From positions 1-42,570 of the forward strand of contig NZ_POUD01000052.1 in NCBI RefSeq assembly GCF_003236395.1: a stretch of 42,570 bases of DNA, read 5' to 3'. Every line of letters starts with the position of its first letter. The stretch's first letter is position 1. A program made the translations under genes and the position numbers. Of this stretch, positions 33,864 through 41,135 are shown one piece after another. Under the pieces are notes generated by a model that did not search any database, had not been told where the DNA came from, and saw nothing but the letters and a program-made list of their open reading frames with translations. This stretch comes from Nonomuraea aridisoli. Its GTDB lineage: Bacteria > Actinomycetota > Actinomycetes > Streptosporangiales > Streptosporangiaceae.

Positions 33864-33895
33864 GCAGCTCACCGGACACGCAGCTCACCGGACAC
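33864..33895 (+). repeat. 16-bp tandem duplication before the LacI start
   Basis: GCAGCTCACCGGACAC occurs twice head to tail (33864-33879 and 33880-33895), ending eight bases before the ATG. It spans the leader and may alter the distance between promoter and ribosome site. Confidence 0.85.
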
Positions 33896-33903
33896 GAGGA
33901 ACG

Positions 33904-34905
33904 ATGTCGAGCATCAAAGAGGTGGCCCGGCTCGCGGGGGTCTCCGTCGGCACCGTGAGCAACGTGCTCAACCGGCCCGAGGTGGTGGCACCCGACACGC
34001 GCCGCCGGGTCCGCGCGGCCATCGCGCAGCTCGGCTACGTCCGCAACGGCCCGGCCCGCCAGCTGCGCGCCGGTCGCAGCAGGACCATCGGCGTGGTCGC
34101 GCTCGACCTGTCCAACCCGTTCTTCATCGACGTGCTGCGCGGCGTCGAGACCGCGGCCCAGCAGGCCGACGTCACCGTCATGGTCCTCAACAGCAACAAG
34201 GACGCCGCGCGCGAGGCCGTGCTGCTGGAGACGTTCGAGGAGCAGCGGCCGCTCGGTGTGCTCATCACGCCGGTCAACGACAGCGGCGTGGAGGAGCGGC
34301 TCCGGAGGCTCGCCGGCCGCGGCATCCCGGTGGTGGTCTTCGACAGCTCGGCCCCGCACGTCCACGGCTGCTCCGTCGCCGTGGACGACGTGCTCGGCGG
34401 CCGGCTGGCCGGGCTCCACCTGCGCGAGCGCGGCCACCGCCACATCGCCTTCGCCGGGGGGCCGTTCGGCGTGCGGCAGGTGCGCGAGCGGCACGACGGC
34501 CTGGCCGCCGTGCTGGAGCCCGGCGACACGCTCACCGTGATCCCGCTGCCCGACCTCACCATCGCCACCGGCCGCGCCGCCGGCAAGGAGATCGCCGGCC
34601 TGCCGCCGGGCGAACGCCCCACCGCGGTCTTCTGCGCCAACGACCTGGTCGCCATCGGGGTGCTGCAGGAGATGACGCAGCGCGGCCTGCGGGTGCCCGG
34701 CGACCTGGCGATCCTCGGCTACGACGACATCGGCTTCGCCGCCGCGGCGGCCGTGCCGCTGTCGTCGATCAGGCAGCCACGCGAGCAGCTCGGCCACACG
34801 GCCGCGCAGCTCCTGCTCGACGAGGCCGGTCACCTCGCCGAGCACGAGCACGAGCACCGTCAGGTCATCTTCCAGCCCGACCTGGTCGAACGCGCCTCGA
34901 CCTGA
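33904..34905 (+). CDS. LacI-family transcriptional repressor
   Basis: A 333-residue regulator. The N-terminal helix-turn-helix and hinge are textbook (IKEVARLAGVSVGTVSNVLN, then LGYVRNGPARQLRAG with the hinge helix), followed by a periplasmic-binding-like effector domain (IGVVALDLSNPFFIDVLRGV, then ILGYDDIGFAAAAAVPLSSI). GAGGAA precedes the ATG. It borders the glycosidase-transport locus and is the natural candidate to repress it in the absence of xylo- or aldouronic-oligosaccharides, binding the GAAA-N-TTTC sites near 24041 and 24197. This regulon assignment is inference. It is convergent with the P450 gene across one base. Confidence 0.93.
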   Translation: MSSIKEVARLAGVSVGTVSNVLNRPEVVAPDTRRRVRAAIAQLGYVRNGPARQLRAGRSRTIGVVALDLSNPFFIDVLRGVETAAQQADVTVMVLNSNKDAAREAVLLETFEEQRPLGVLITPVNDSGVEERLRRLAGRGIPVVVFDSSAPHVHGCSVAVDDVLGGRLAGLHLRERGHRHIAFAGGPFGVRQVRERHDGLAAVLEPGDTLTVIPLPDLTIATGRAAGKEIAGLPPGERPTAVFCANDLVAIGVLQEMTQRGLRVPGDLAILGYDDIGFAAAAAVPLSSIRQPREQLGHTAAQLLLDEAGHLAEHEHEHRQVIFQPDLVERAST

Positions 34906-34906
34906 G

Positions 34907-36184
34907 CTACCCGCCGATGCGGACCGGCACCGAGCGCGGGCCGCGTACCTGCCCGGTCGCCCAGGTCACCGCCGCCGGGTCGGCCAGGCTGAAACGCGGG
35001 ATCCGCTCCAGCCACACCTCCAGCGCCACCCGCAGCTCCATGCGCGCCAGGTGCGAGCCGACACAGCGGTGGATCCCCAGGCCGAAGGCGACGTGCCGGT
35101 TCACCTCACGGTCGATGACCACCTCGTCCGCCCGGTCGAACTGCGCCGGGTCGCGGTTGGCCGCCGGGAACGAGAGCAGCACCCAGTCGTCGGCGTTCAT
35201 GTCCACGCCGTTCCAGTGCATGTCCTCCTTGACCAGGCGCGCCATCGTCACCGGCGCGTAGGCCCGCAGGAACTCCTCCATCGCGGTCGGCAGCAGCTCC
35301 GGCTCGGCGACCAGCCGCTCCCGGTCGGCCGGGGTCCTCGCCAGGTGCCACAGCGAGGCGCCGATCGCGCTCCACGTCGTGTCGATGCCCGCGATCAGCA
35401 GCAGCGCCATCGTGCCCGCGACGTGCGCCGACTCCAGCTTCTGCCCGAAGATCTCCGCGTCGATGAGGTACGTCGTCAGGTCGTCGCGCGGGTGGTCGAG
35501 GTGGTCGCGGATCTGGTCCAGCAGGTAGTCGAACAGCTCGTCCATGCCCGCCACGCGCTCCTCCGGCGGCCGGTTGACCCCTTCGAGCACGGTCTCGATG
35601 AACTCCCGGAAACGCGGGCCGTCCTCGGGCGGGAAGCCGAGCATGTCGGAGATGACGCGTACCGGGATGTGCTGGGCGTAGTCGCGCGCCACGTCCACCT
35701 CCGCGTGCCCCTCCAGCGCGTCGATGAGCGCGTGGCAGTACGCCCGCGTCGCCTCCTCCCGCTTGGCCACCGCCGTCTTGGTGAACGCCGGCAGCAGCAG
35801 CTTGCGCGCGTGGTGGTGGAACGGCGGGTCGGAGGAGATGGGCGGCGAGCCTCCCATCGGCGCCAGCTCGCGCGGCGGCCGGAAGTTGCTCATGATGATC
35901 GACCGGGAGGAGAACCGCTCGGTGTCGTACGCGACGGCGGCGACGTCCTCGTAGCGGGTCGGCAGCCAGCCGCCGCCGAACCGGTCGGTGTGCGCGATCG
36001 GGCAGCGCCCCCGCAGGTCATCGATGATCGGGTACGGGTCCGCGGCCCACTCCGGCTCCAGGTGCGAGAAGTCGGTCGCCCAGTCGGAGACCGGTCCGGT
36101 GACGATCTCGCTGCGGACGCCGACGGGCTCGTTCTCCTCGGGTTCGCGGAATAAGCCCTCCGCGAAGCGGTCGTCGACGGTCAT
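34907..36184 (-). CDS. Cytochrome P450
   Basis: A complete 425-residue soluble bacterial P450. The I-helix oxygen-activation motif is AGIDTT (265-270), the K-helix ExxR is EEFLR (Glu304, Arg307) and the heme loop is FGLGIHRCVGSHLAR with ligand Cys374. Monooxygenation of an unknown hydrophobic substrate is expected, with electrons from the ferredoxin encoded immediately upstream. ATG overlaps the ferredoxin TGA (ATGA). No ferredoxin reductase lies in the cluster, so a housekeeping one must serve. The CYP family cannot be assigned without a search. Confidence 0.96.
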   Translation of the reverse strand: MTVDDRFAEGLFREPEENEPVGVRSEIVTGPVSDWATDFSHLEPEWAADPYPIIDDLRGRCPIAHTDRFGGGWLPTRYEDVAAVAYDTERFSSRSIIMSNFRPPRELAPMGGSPPISSDPPFHHHARKLLLPAFTKTAVAKREEATRAYCHALIDALEGHAEVDVARDYAQHIPVRVISDMLGFPPEDGPRFREFIETVLEGVNRPPEERVAGMDELFDYLLDQIRDHLDHPRDDLTTYLIDAEIFGQKLESAHVAGTMALLLIAGIDTTWSAIGASLWHLARTPADRERLVAEPELLPTAMEEFLRAYAPVTMARLVKEDMHWNGVDMNADDWVLLSFPAANRDPAQFDRADEVVIDREVNRHVAFGLGIHRCVGSHLARMELRVALEVWLERIPRFSLADPAAVTWATGQVRGPRSVPVRIGG

Positions 36185-36387
36185 GATGAGACCTCCTCGC
36201 CCGAGTCGATCGCCTTCTCCGGGCAGTTGACCACCGCCAGGCGTGCCGCCCGCTCGTGCTCCGGCGCCACGAGACCGTCGCCGAGCACCACGCCGTAGCC
36301 CTCTTCGTCCTCGCCGAACAGCTCGGGCGCCAGGTCGTAGCAGCGGCCGTGGCCCTGGCAGCGTTCAGGGTTGATCTGCATTTTCAC
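36181..36387 (-). CDS. [3Fe-4S]-type ferredoxin, P450 partner
   Basis: A 68-residue ferredoxin. The cluster-binding pattern is CQGHGRC in the first third and NCPEKAI near the end, that is C-x2-H-x2-C with a distal C-P. This is the actinobacterial type in which histidine replaces the second cysteine, giving a 3Fe-4S cluster. The acidic middle (LFGEDEEGYG) suits docking to a P450. The GTG at 36387 shares its first base with the TetR stop (TAGTG) and has GGGAG upstream; an ATG two codons later is possible. It transfers electrons to the coupled P450. Confidence 0.93.
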   Translation of the reverse strand: MKMQINPERCQGHGRCYDLAPELFGEDEEGYGVVLGDGLVAPEHERAARLAVVNCPEKAIDSGEEVSS

Positions 36388-36998
36388 TAGGTTGGCTCCC
36401 TTGGTGCGGTGTCGGGGGCGGCGAGGGCGGCGGCGATCCTGGCCAGCAGTGCGGCCCACTCGTCGTCCTCGACCGCGTGCAGGTCGGGCGGCACGAGTGC
36501 GCTGCCCATGGCGAGCAGCAGGCAGAAGTGCGCCAGCGCGCTGGGCGACAGCCCGGTGTCGATCTCGCCGCCGTCCTGCGCGACGCGTACGAGGTCCGCG
36601 ATCCAGCCGGCGCGCTCGCCCACGTAGTCGCGCATGGGCCCGGCCACGTCCTCGTCGCGGCGGGCCGCGACCAGCGCCTCGACGATGAGATAACCCCGGG
36701 CCTCGCGGGGACGCGGCAGCTGCCGGCCGATGGCGAGCAGCAGGTCGATGGCCGAACGCTCGGGGTCGGCGGCGAGCAGGCCCGCCAGCAGCCGCTGCCC
36801 GTGCGTGCGCAGCGCGGCCACCAGCAACTCGGCCTTGGAGCCGAAGTGCGCGTACAACGCGCCGTTGCTCACGCCGGCGGCGGCGGCGATGTCCACCACC
36901 CGCGTGCCGTCGTAGCCGCGCTCGGCGAAGGCGTCCGCGGCGGCGAGCAGCAGCCGCTCCCGCGTCTCGGCGGCGGTGACGCCGGCTATGCGTCCCAT
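36387..36998 (-). CDS. TetR-family transcriptional repressor
   Basis: A 203-residue TetR regulator starting at ATG 36998 (MGRIAGVTAAETRERLLLAA). The helix-turn-helix is VVDIAAAAGVSNGALYAHFGS (residues about 34-54) and the C-terminal half is the all-helical ligand domain. The longer in-frame open stretch upstream overlaps the promoter and is rejected as coding. It is first in a three-gene operon with ferredoxin and P450. The inverted repeat across its own -10 indicates autorepression, with the P450 substrate as the probable inducer. Confidence 0.92.
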   Translation of the reverse strand: MGRIAGVTAAETRERLLLAAADAFAERGYDGTRVVDIAAAAGVSNGALYAHFGSKAELLVAALRTHGQRLLAGLLAADPERSAIDLLLAIGRQLPRPREARGYLIVEALVAARRDEDVAGPMRDYVGERAGWIADLVRVAQDGGEIDTGLSPSALAHFCLLLAMGSALVPPDLHAVEDDEWAALLARIAAALAAPDTAPREPT

Positions 36999-37033
36999 GA
37001 ACGAATTAAAAAGACGTTCATTTGAACCGTCAA
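36997..37033 (-). promoter_or_regulatory. Leaderless promoter with overlapping TetR operator
   Basis: Read on the minus strand, TTGACG (37028-37033) and TTTAAT (37005-37010) are separated by exactly 17 bases. The -10 ends six bases before the TetR ATG, so the transcript would begin at or next to the start codon. ATGAACG (36997-37003) and CGTTCAT (37015-37021) are perfect 7-bp inverted arms with an 11-bp spacer, spanning the -10 and reaching into the start codon. Confidence 0.7.
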
Positions 37034-37077
37034 GACCCGGTCCGTCGGACGTGACAGGATGTCCGTTCACTGGCGGA

Positions 37078-37096
37078 CGGCGTCGTTACGACGCCG
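37078..37096. repeat. 8-bp inverted repeat with TTA loop
   Basis: CGGCGTCG (37078-37085) and CGACGCCG (37089-37096) are perfect arms with a 3-base spacer, upstream of the TetR promoter and before the LuxR remnant. It could be a hairpin or an operator; no further support. Confidence 0.4.
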
Positions 37097-37200
37097 GAGA
37101 CGTGCAGGGCGATCGAGGCCGCCACAGGCGGGAACTCCGAGACAGGGCGTGGGATACACCTAGAGGCGTTCGACGGCTCGGCCGCAGACCTGGCCGGCGC

Positions 37201-37536
37201 CTGCGTCGGTTGCGCCGCGAAGGCCGTCGCAAGGACGTCCACGAGCATCTGCGCACCGCGCACGAGCTGCTGTCGGGCATGGGGCCTGGAGGCGTTCGCG
37301 GCGCGCGCGGCCCGCGAACTCCGCGCCACCGGCGGGCAACGGCGCAAGCGGACCCCCAGCCGGCCGACGCGCTCACCGCCACGAGCTGCACATCGCACGC
37401 TGGTGGCCACAGGGCCGACCTCCAAGGAGGTCGGCGCGCGGCTGTTCCTGAGCCGGCGTACGATCGGCACCTACGCAGCATCTTCCGCAAGGCCGCCATC
37501 ACCTCCCGCCGGCAACTCCGCGACATGCAACTTCCC
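37201..37536 (+). pseudogene. LuxR-type regulator, C-terminal remnant
   Basis: Three frames in succession encode the end of a large LuxR/MalT-like regulator: DVHEHLRTAHELLSGMG, then LEAFAARAARELRATG, then TSKEVGARLFLSRRTIGTY (the recognition half of the LuxR helix-turn-helix), then LRSIFRKAAITSRRQLRDM. The first shift comes from an extra G in the run at 37281-37284; the second, near 37470, from loss of a few bases. There is no start codon or N-terminal ATPase region, so only the last 110 or so codons survive. It is a dead fragment between the TetR operon and the DUF2255 gene. Confidence 0.7.
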
Positions 37537-37612
37537 TTGGGAGTGCCCCAGGGAATACTGCATCCCCTGTGCTCCAAGCGCCGTTCGGCTGGGGTGATGA
37601 TGATGTGCTGAG

Positions 37613-37626
37613 GGCCGCCAGCGGCC
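37613..37626. terminator. Short GC hairpin between the LuxR remnant and DUF2255 gene
   Basis: GGCCGC (37613-37618) and GCGGCC (37621-37626) flank a CA, followed on the plus strand by TTTGGTT. It could end minus-strand transcription after DUF2255 or be a relic of the LuxR gene's terminator. Confidence 0.35.
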
Positions 37627-37640
37627 TTTGGTTGAGTGTG

Positions 37641-38033
37641 TCAGGGCGTGAGCGGATCGACGCGGATGGTGGCCTGCCGCATGCGGTCGCCGGTGGCGGC
37701 ACCGGCGAGACCGCCGTACTTGCGGACGTAGGCCTTGTCGATGTGGTCGGCCAGGCGCGGGTCCGCGGATGCCGGCACGGCGGAGAACGCCACGTTCCAG
37801 GCGGTAGGGCCGAGGCGAATCCACCCGGTGCCGAGGCTCTGCGTCGCCTGGTACCAGCGCGAGGCCGGTCCCTGGTAGGCGCGGACGAAGACGCTGCCGT
37901 TCACGGCGACGAGACCGATCTCGACGGAGTCGTTCGTCTGGCTGCCTTCGATGTGTGCGTGGAGGTGGACGGAGTACGCCGTGTCGAGGACGTCGAGTTC
38001 GTCGGGCGTGCAGGTTCGTGATGATGCGGGCAT
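37641..38033 (-). CDS. DUF2255-family protein
   Basis: A 130-residue soluble protein. The block VFVRAYQGPASRWYQATQSL, followed by GTGWIRLGPTAWNVAFSAVP and HIDKAYVRKYG, is the DUF2255 signature, a family thought to adopt a flavin-reductase-like barrel with no established activity. It lies on the same strand as the hydrolase gene, separated from it by 76 bases and a long hairpin, so transcription may be shared but attenuated. Both probably belong to the regulon of the XRE/MmyB-type regulator across the divergent gap (inference). Confidence 0.8.
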   Translation of the reverse strand: MPASSRTCTPDELDVLDTAYSVHLHAHIEGSQTNDSVEIGLVAVNGSVFVRAYQGPASRWYQATQSLGTGWIRLGPTAWNVAFSAVPASADPRLADHIDKAYVRKYGGLAGAATGDRMRQATIRVDPLTP

Positions 38034-38060
38034 GGAAGTTCGGTCTTCCTGAAAGGTTGT

Positions 38061-38098
38061 GCTCCCAGACCGGGACCATGTGGTCCTGGCCTGGGAGC
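38061..38098 (-). terminator. Two-tier hairpin between the hydrolase and DUF2255 genes
   Basis: Outer arms GCTCCCAG (38061-38068) and CTGGGAGC (38091-38098) enclose inner arms GGACCA (38073-38078) and TGGTCC (38081-38086) with a 2-base loop. The interruptions on each side are symmetrical. It forms a long stem between two co-oriented genes and would end or attenuate transcription from the hydrolase gene; there is no T-tract. Confidence 0.55.
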
Positions 38099-38109
38099 GG
38101 GGGCAGTGG

Positions 38110-39060
38110 TTACGCGGCCGCCGAAGACTTCCGGCTGTTCAGCGCCGTGTCGTAGAACTCGGTGAGTTTCGCGATGGCGGGCGTGACGTACTCGTCCTTG
38201 TCGTAGAGGTCGACGTGACTCGCGCCCTCGATCCAGTACAGCTCCTTCGGCTCGGCGGCGCGCTCGATCGCCTCGATGCTGAAGTAGTCGCTCACCGCCT
38301 CGGTGCCGGCGATCATGAGCAGTGGCCGGGGTGCGATCAGGTGAACGAAGCGGAAGCCGTCGAACTGCGCGAGCAGGTCGATGCTGCGCAGTGCGAACCA
38401 GTTCTCGGTGCGCGGGTGGTAGGCGCGCTCGGTGCGGTAATACTCCCAGCCGTCGTAGATGTGGCGGGTGAGGCTCTTCTTCACCTCGCCGCGCTCTGGT
38501 CGCGTCTCGGGGTGGATCGGCATCCGGCGCACCGGCTCGCCGCGCGCTTCCGCGGTACGGGCCGCCGCGGCCTGGTCGAGCAGGTTCTGCAGGACTTCCG
38601 GTGCCTGGGAGTGGGCGAGGCCGTCGCGGAACCAGCTGCCTTCCTCGGCGGCGCTCACCGTGGCGACCGCCTTGATGCGGTGGTCGGTCGCCACGGCGGG
38701 AATGATGTAACCGCCGGCGGCGCAGATGCCGAGCCCGCCGATGCGGTCCTCGTCGACCTCGGGAAGGTTGCTGAGGAAGGTGACGGCGTTCTTCAGGTCC
38801 TCGACTCGGCGGGCCGGGTTCTCGAGGAACCGCGGCTCGCCCTCACTCTCGCCCCAGTGTGCGGAGTCGAACGCGAGGGTCACGAACCCGTTCCGCGCGA
38901 GCCGTTCGGCGTACAGGCCGGCGGTCTGCTCCTTGAGGCCGGTCATCGGGTGGCCGACGACGATCGCGGGGCCGGGAGCGCCCTCCGTGGCGTGGTCGGG
39001 GATGTAGAGGTGACCGGCGAGCGTGAGGCCGTCGCTGGTGAAGGAAACAGTGGTCTTCAT
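38110..39060 (-). CDS. Alpha/beta hydrolase with cysteine nucleophile (dienelactone-hydrolase-like)
   Basis: A 316-residue cytoplasmic alpha/beta hydrolase starting MKTTVSFTSDGLTLAGHLYI (ATG 39060). The nucleophile elbow is GLGICAAGGY, giving G-x-C-x-x-G with cysteine where most relatives have serine, as in dienelactone hydrolases. The acid is probably the Asp in GTEAVSDYF, and the base the His in GASHVDLYD. An HPMTGLKEQTAGLYAERLA loop near residue 40 supplies the oxyanion hole. The substrate is unknown. It is divergent from the XRE-type regulator across 104 bases, a common arrangement for an effector-induced hydrolase. Confidence 0.85.
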   Translation of the reverse strand: MKTTVSFTSDGLTLAGHLYIPDHATEGAPGPAIVVGHPMTGLKEQTAGLYAERLARNGFVTLAFDSAHWGESEGEPRFLENPARRVEDLKNAVTFLSNLPEVDEDRIGGLGICAAGGYIIPAVATDHRIKAVATVSAAEEGSWFRDGLAHSQAPEVLQNLLDQAAAARTAEARGEPVRRMPIHPETRPERGEVKKSLTRHIYDGWEYYRTERAYHPRTENWFALRSIDLLAQFDGFRFVHLIAPRPLLMIAGTEAVSDYFSIEAIERAAEPKELYWIEGASHVDLYDKDEYVTPAIAKLTEFYDTALNSRKSSAAA

Positions 39061-39151
39061 GCATCCAGGCTTACGCCGCCCCAATGCCCCTACCAGGGCG
39101 GATTCATGCCGGGGAAGGATCCTGCCCCCGCACGCCGGCCACGAATCCGCT

Positions 39152-39167
39152 CATACTGTGAAGTATG
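39152..39167. promoter_or_regulatory. Operator candidate overlapping the XRE regulator start codon
   Basis: CATACT (39152-39157) and AGTATG (39162-39167) are perfect inverted arms with a 4-base spacer. The second arm includes the ATG at 39165. Position suggests autorepression, and no ribosome site fits between, so the transcript may be nearly leaderless. Confidence 0.5.
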
Positions 39168-40031
39168 TCCAGGGATCGAACGGCCGCCGCCGAACTGGCG
39201 GCGTTCCTCAAAGCGCGCCGTGCCGAGCTGGTCCCAAGCGAGGTCGGTCTGCCCGAGACGGGCTCGCCGCGTCGGGTGCCAGGACTGCGACGTGAGGAGG
39301 TCGCCCAGCTTGCGTCGGTCAGCGTCGACTACTACACCCGTATCGAGCGGGGCCGGATCCCGCCGTCGGCCTCGATATTGCCGGTGCTCGCCGACGCGTT
39401 GCGGCTCGGCGACGCGGAGCGCGACTACCTCTACCGCCTGGCCGGCGTCATTTCGCCGCGCCCGCGCCGACGCGCCGCGCAGAAGGTGAGACCGGCCATG
39501 CGGCGCCTGCTCGCCCAGCTCACCGAGTCCCCCGCGCTCGTGCTCGGACGACGGATGGACGTGCTCGCGTGGAACACCCTGGCTTCGGCCCTGTTCACCG
39601 ACTTCGCGCAGTACCCCGCCCGCCACCGCAACTACGTCTATTTGCTGTTCGCCGATCCGGCCATGCGCGATCTGCACGAGCAATGGGAGGACGCGGCGCG
39701 CACCGCGGTTGCGTCCCTGCGCATGGAGGCGGCGGCGGACCCGGGTGCGCCGGAGCTTGCGGCCCTGGTCGGGGAGCTGTCGGTCCGGTTCCCCGAGTTC
39801 CGTACCTGGTGGGCGGCGCACCACGTGTCCGCCGCCAGTTACGGGGTCAAGAACTACCGTCATCCTGTGGTGGGGCCGCTCACCCTCGACTGCGACATGT
39901 GGGACAGCCCCGACGGCGGCGGCCAGCGACTGATGCTGCTCACCGCCGAGGAAGGCGGCCGGTCCCACGAGGCGCTGCGCATCCTCAACTCCTGGGCCGC
40001 CGCCCATGCCGCCGACGTACAGGACGGGTGA
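39165..40031 (+). CDS. XRE-family regulator with MmyB-like ligand domain
   Basis: A 288-residue regulator. The N-terminal helix-turn-helix includes the family signature RVPGLRREEVAQLASVSVDY, then YTRIERGR (residues about 37-65). The remainder is the MmyB-like PAS-type ligand domain (SPALVLGRRMDVLAWNTLAS, then LFTDFAQYPARHRNYVYLLF and PEFRTWWAAHHV). These proteins are widespread in actinomycetes, bind fatty-acid-like ligands in one studied case, and often control a divergent enzyme gene. The divergent hydrolase at 38110-39060 is the expected target. Confidence 0.9.
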   Translation: MSRDRTAAAELAAFLKARRAELVPSEVGLPETGSPRRVPGLRREEVAQLASVSVDYYTRIERGRIPPSASILPVLADALRLGDAERDYLYRLAGVISPRPRRRAAQKVRPAMRRLLAQLTESPALVLGRRMDVLAWNTLASALFTDFAQYPARHRNYVYLLFADPAMRDLHEQWEDAARTAVASLRMEAAADPGAPELAALVGELSVRFPEFRTWWAAHHVSAASYGVKNYRHPVVGPLTLDCDMWDSPDGGGQRLMLLTAEEGGRSHEALRILNSWAAAHAADVQDG

Positions 40032-40153
40032 ACTCGCCTGTCCGGACCCGGCGCCTCCGTGTCCCCCGGCGAGCAGGCTCCGCTAGCGGCCCACCGCCGC
40101 GGGCATGCCTGCGCCGGCACTTCTCGGTCCGTTCGGGCCGGAAGCCGGGCAGA

Positions 40154-40662
40154 TCACGGTGGGCGTGGAGGAGGCCGCGGATGGTGCGGCACGGGGTAGC
40201 CCCTATGGGTGGCCTCGTACGGGTTGCCGTTGTCGCAGTAGGCGCAGGTGACGAACGCGACGAGCTCGCGGCCGCCGCCCTCGTGGTCGTAGCGGTAGAT
40301 CATGCCTTCTTCGACGGCGTGCAGGTCGAGCAGCCCCGGGTGGTACTTGGCGATCTCGTACTCGTGCAGGGGGTGGCGGCGTACGGCGTGCTCGGCGTCG
40401 CGCCGCATCATGGCGCCCTGGTCGCCGCCGTACGTGACGGGCATGACGCCGCCGCCGGCGTGGCGGGAAGCGAGGCCCAGGAACTGGTGGTCGCCGGGCC
40501 AGGACGTGCCAGGCGACGGTGCCGCCTTCGTCGCGTTCGGCCAGGACATGGGTGCCGATGAGGATGGTGCGGAACCACGCCACCATGTCGCGGGCCTGGC
40601 CACGTCGAAGCTGGGGCGGTGTTGTCCGGGGTGCGCACGTCGAACTCCTGGTAGGCGCTCAT
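40154..40662 (-). pseudogene. Unrecognised gene with two frameshifts
   Basis: ATG 40662 opens MSAYQEFDVRTPDNT; the next piece, in another frame, is ARDMVAWFRTILIGTHVLAE plus RDEGGTVAWHVL; after a second shift near 40500 a third frame gives PGDHQFLGLASRHAGGGVMP and continues through HPLHEYEIAKYHPGLLDLHA and VTCAYCDNGNPYEATHRGYP to a stop at 40154. Each piece has the codon bias of a real gene on the minus strand, while no single frame spans it. I do not recognise the family. The C-Y-C pair and the H-P-L-H-E-Y segment might serve to find relatives. Confidence 0.6.
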
Positions 40663-40783
40663 CGGCGTCGTCCTGTCCTGCGGCGGGCCCACCGCCGGCA
40701 GAGGGTCTTGGCCCGCCGCCGGCCGGGGTGCGGCCGCCCGTACATCCAGTGGTGGGCGCTCCAGGGGCACGGGGGCGACCCGC

Positions 40784-41088
40784 TTCTCGTGTTCGAGGCT
40801 CGACGAGCACGAGTCGCTGCGCCGGCCTGGAGCTGCGGACGTCACCTGCGCCGTCGACGGACAGATCATCACCGACCTGAACCCGGGGTCTCACCGACAG
40901 GCAAGGCCCCGGATCCCGACCGGCCCATTCGTCACCTCCGCGAGCTGGGCGTCGATCCGGCCGCCGGCGACAGCATCGACAATCCCATTCCGGCCGCCCT
41001 GGCACTCGCCGGCCGCATCACAGAGGTCACGAGCACTACACAGCACCTTCGCCGCCCCGCCCTGGGTGCGGCCGTGCCCGATGCCTGA
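40784..41088 (+). pseudogene. DUF6461 gene remnant, paralogue of the gene at 41685
   Basis: From 40784 one frame reads RLDEHESLRRPGAAD joined directly to VTCAVDGQIITDLNPG; after a one-base loss another frame continues DPDRPIRHLRELGVDPAAGD and SIDNPIPAALALAGRITE. The intact gene downstream has GLEEHEVLRRLGAAD, about 65 intervening residues, then VTYAVDGRLITDLNPG and LNRHLRELGIDPAADDSIDN. The remnant has therefore lost the middle of the domain and its frame. Only the C-terminal domain is represented; no Lsr2-like part is visible. Confidence 0.75.
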
Positions 41089-41135
41089 TTCTGATCTGCC
41101 TTGACCCCCCTCCATGACCGCAGCACCATGCCGAC

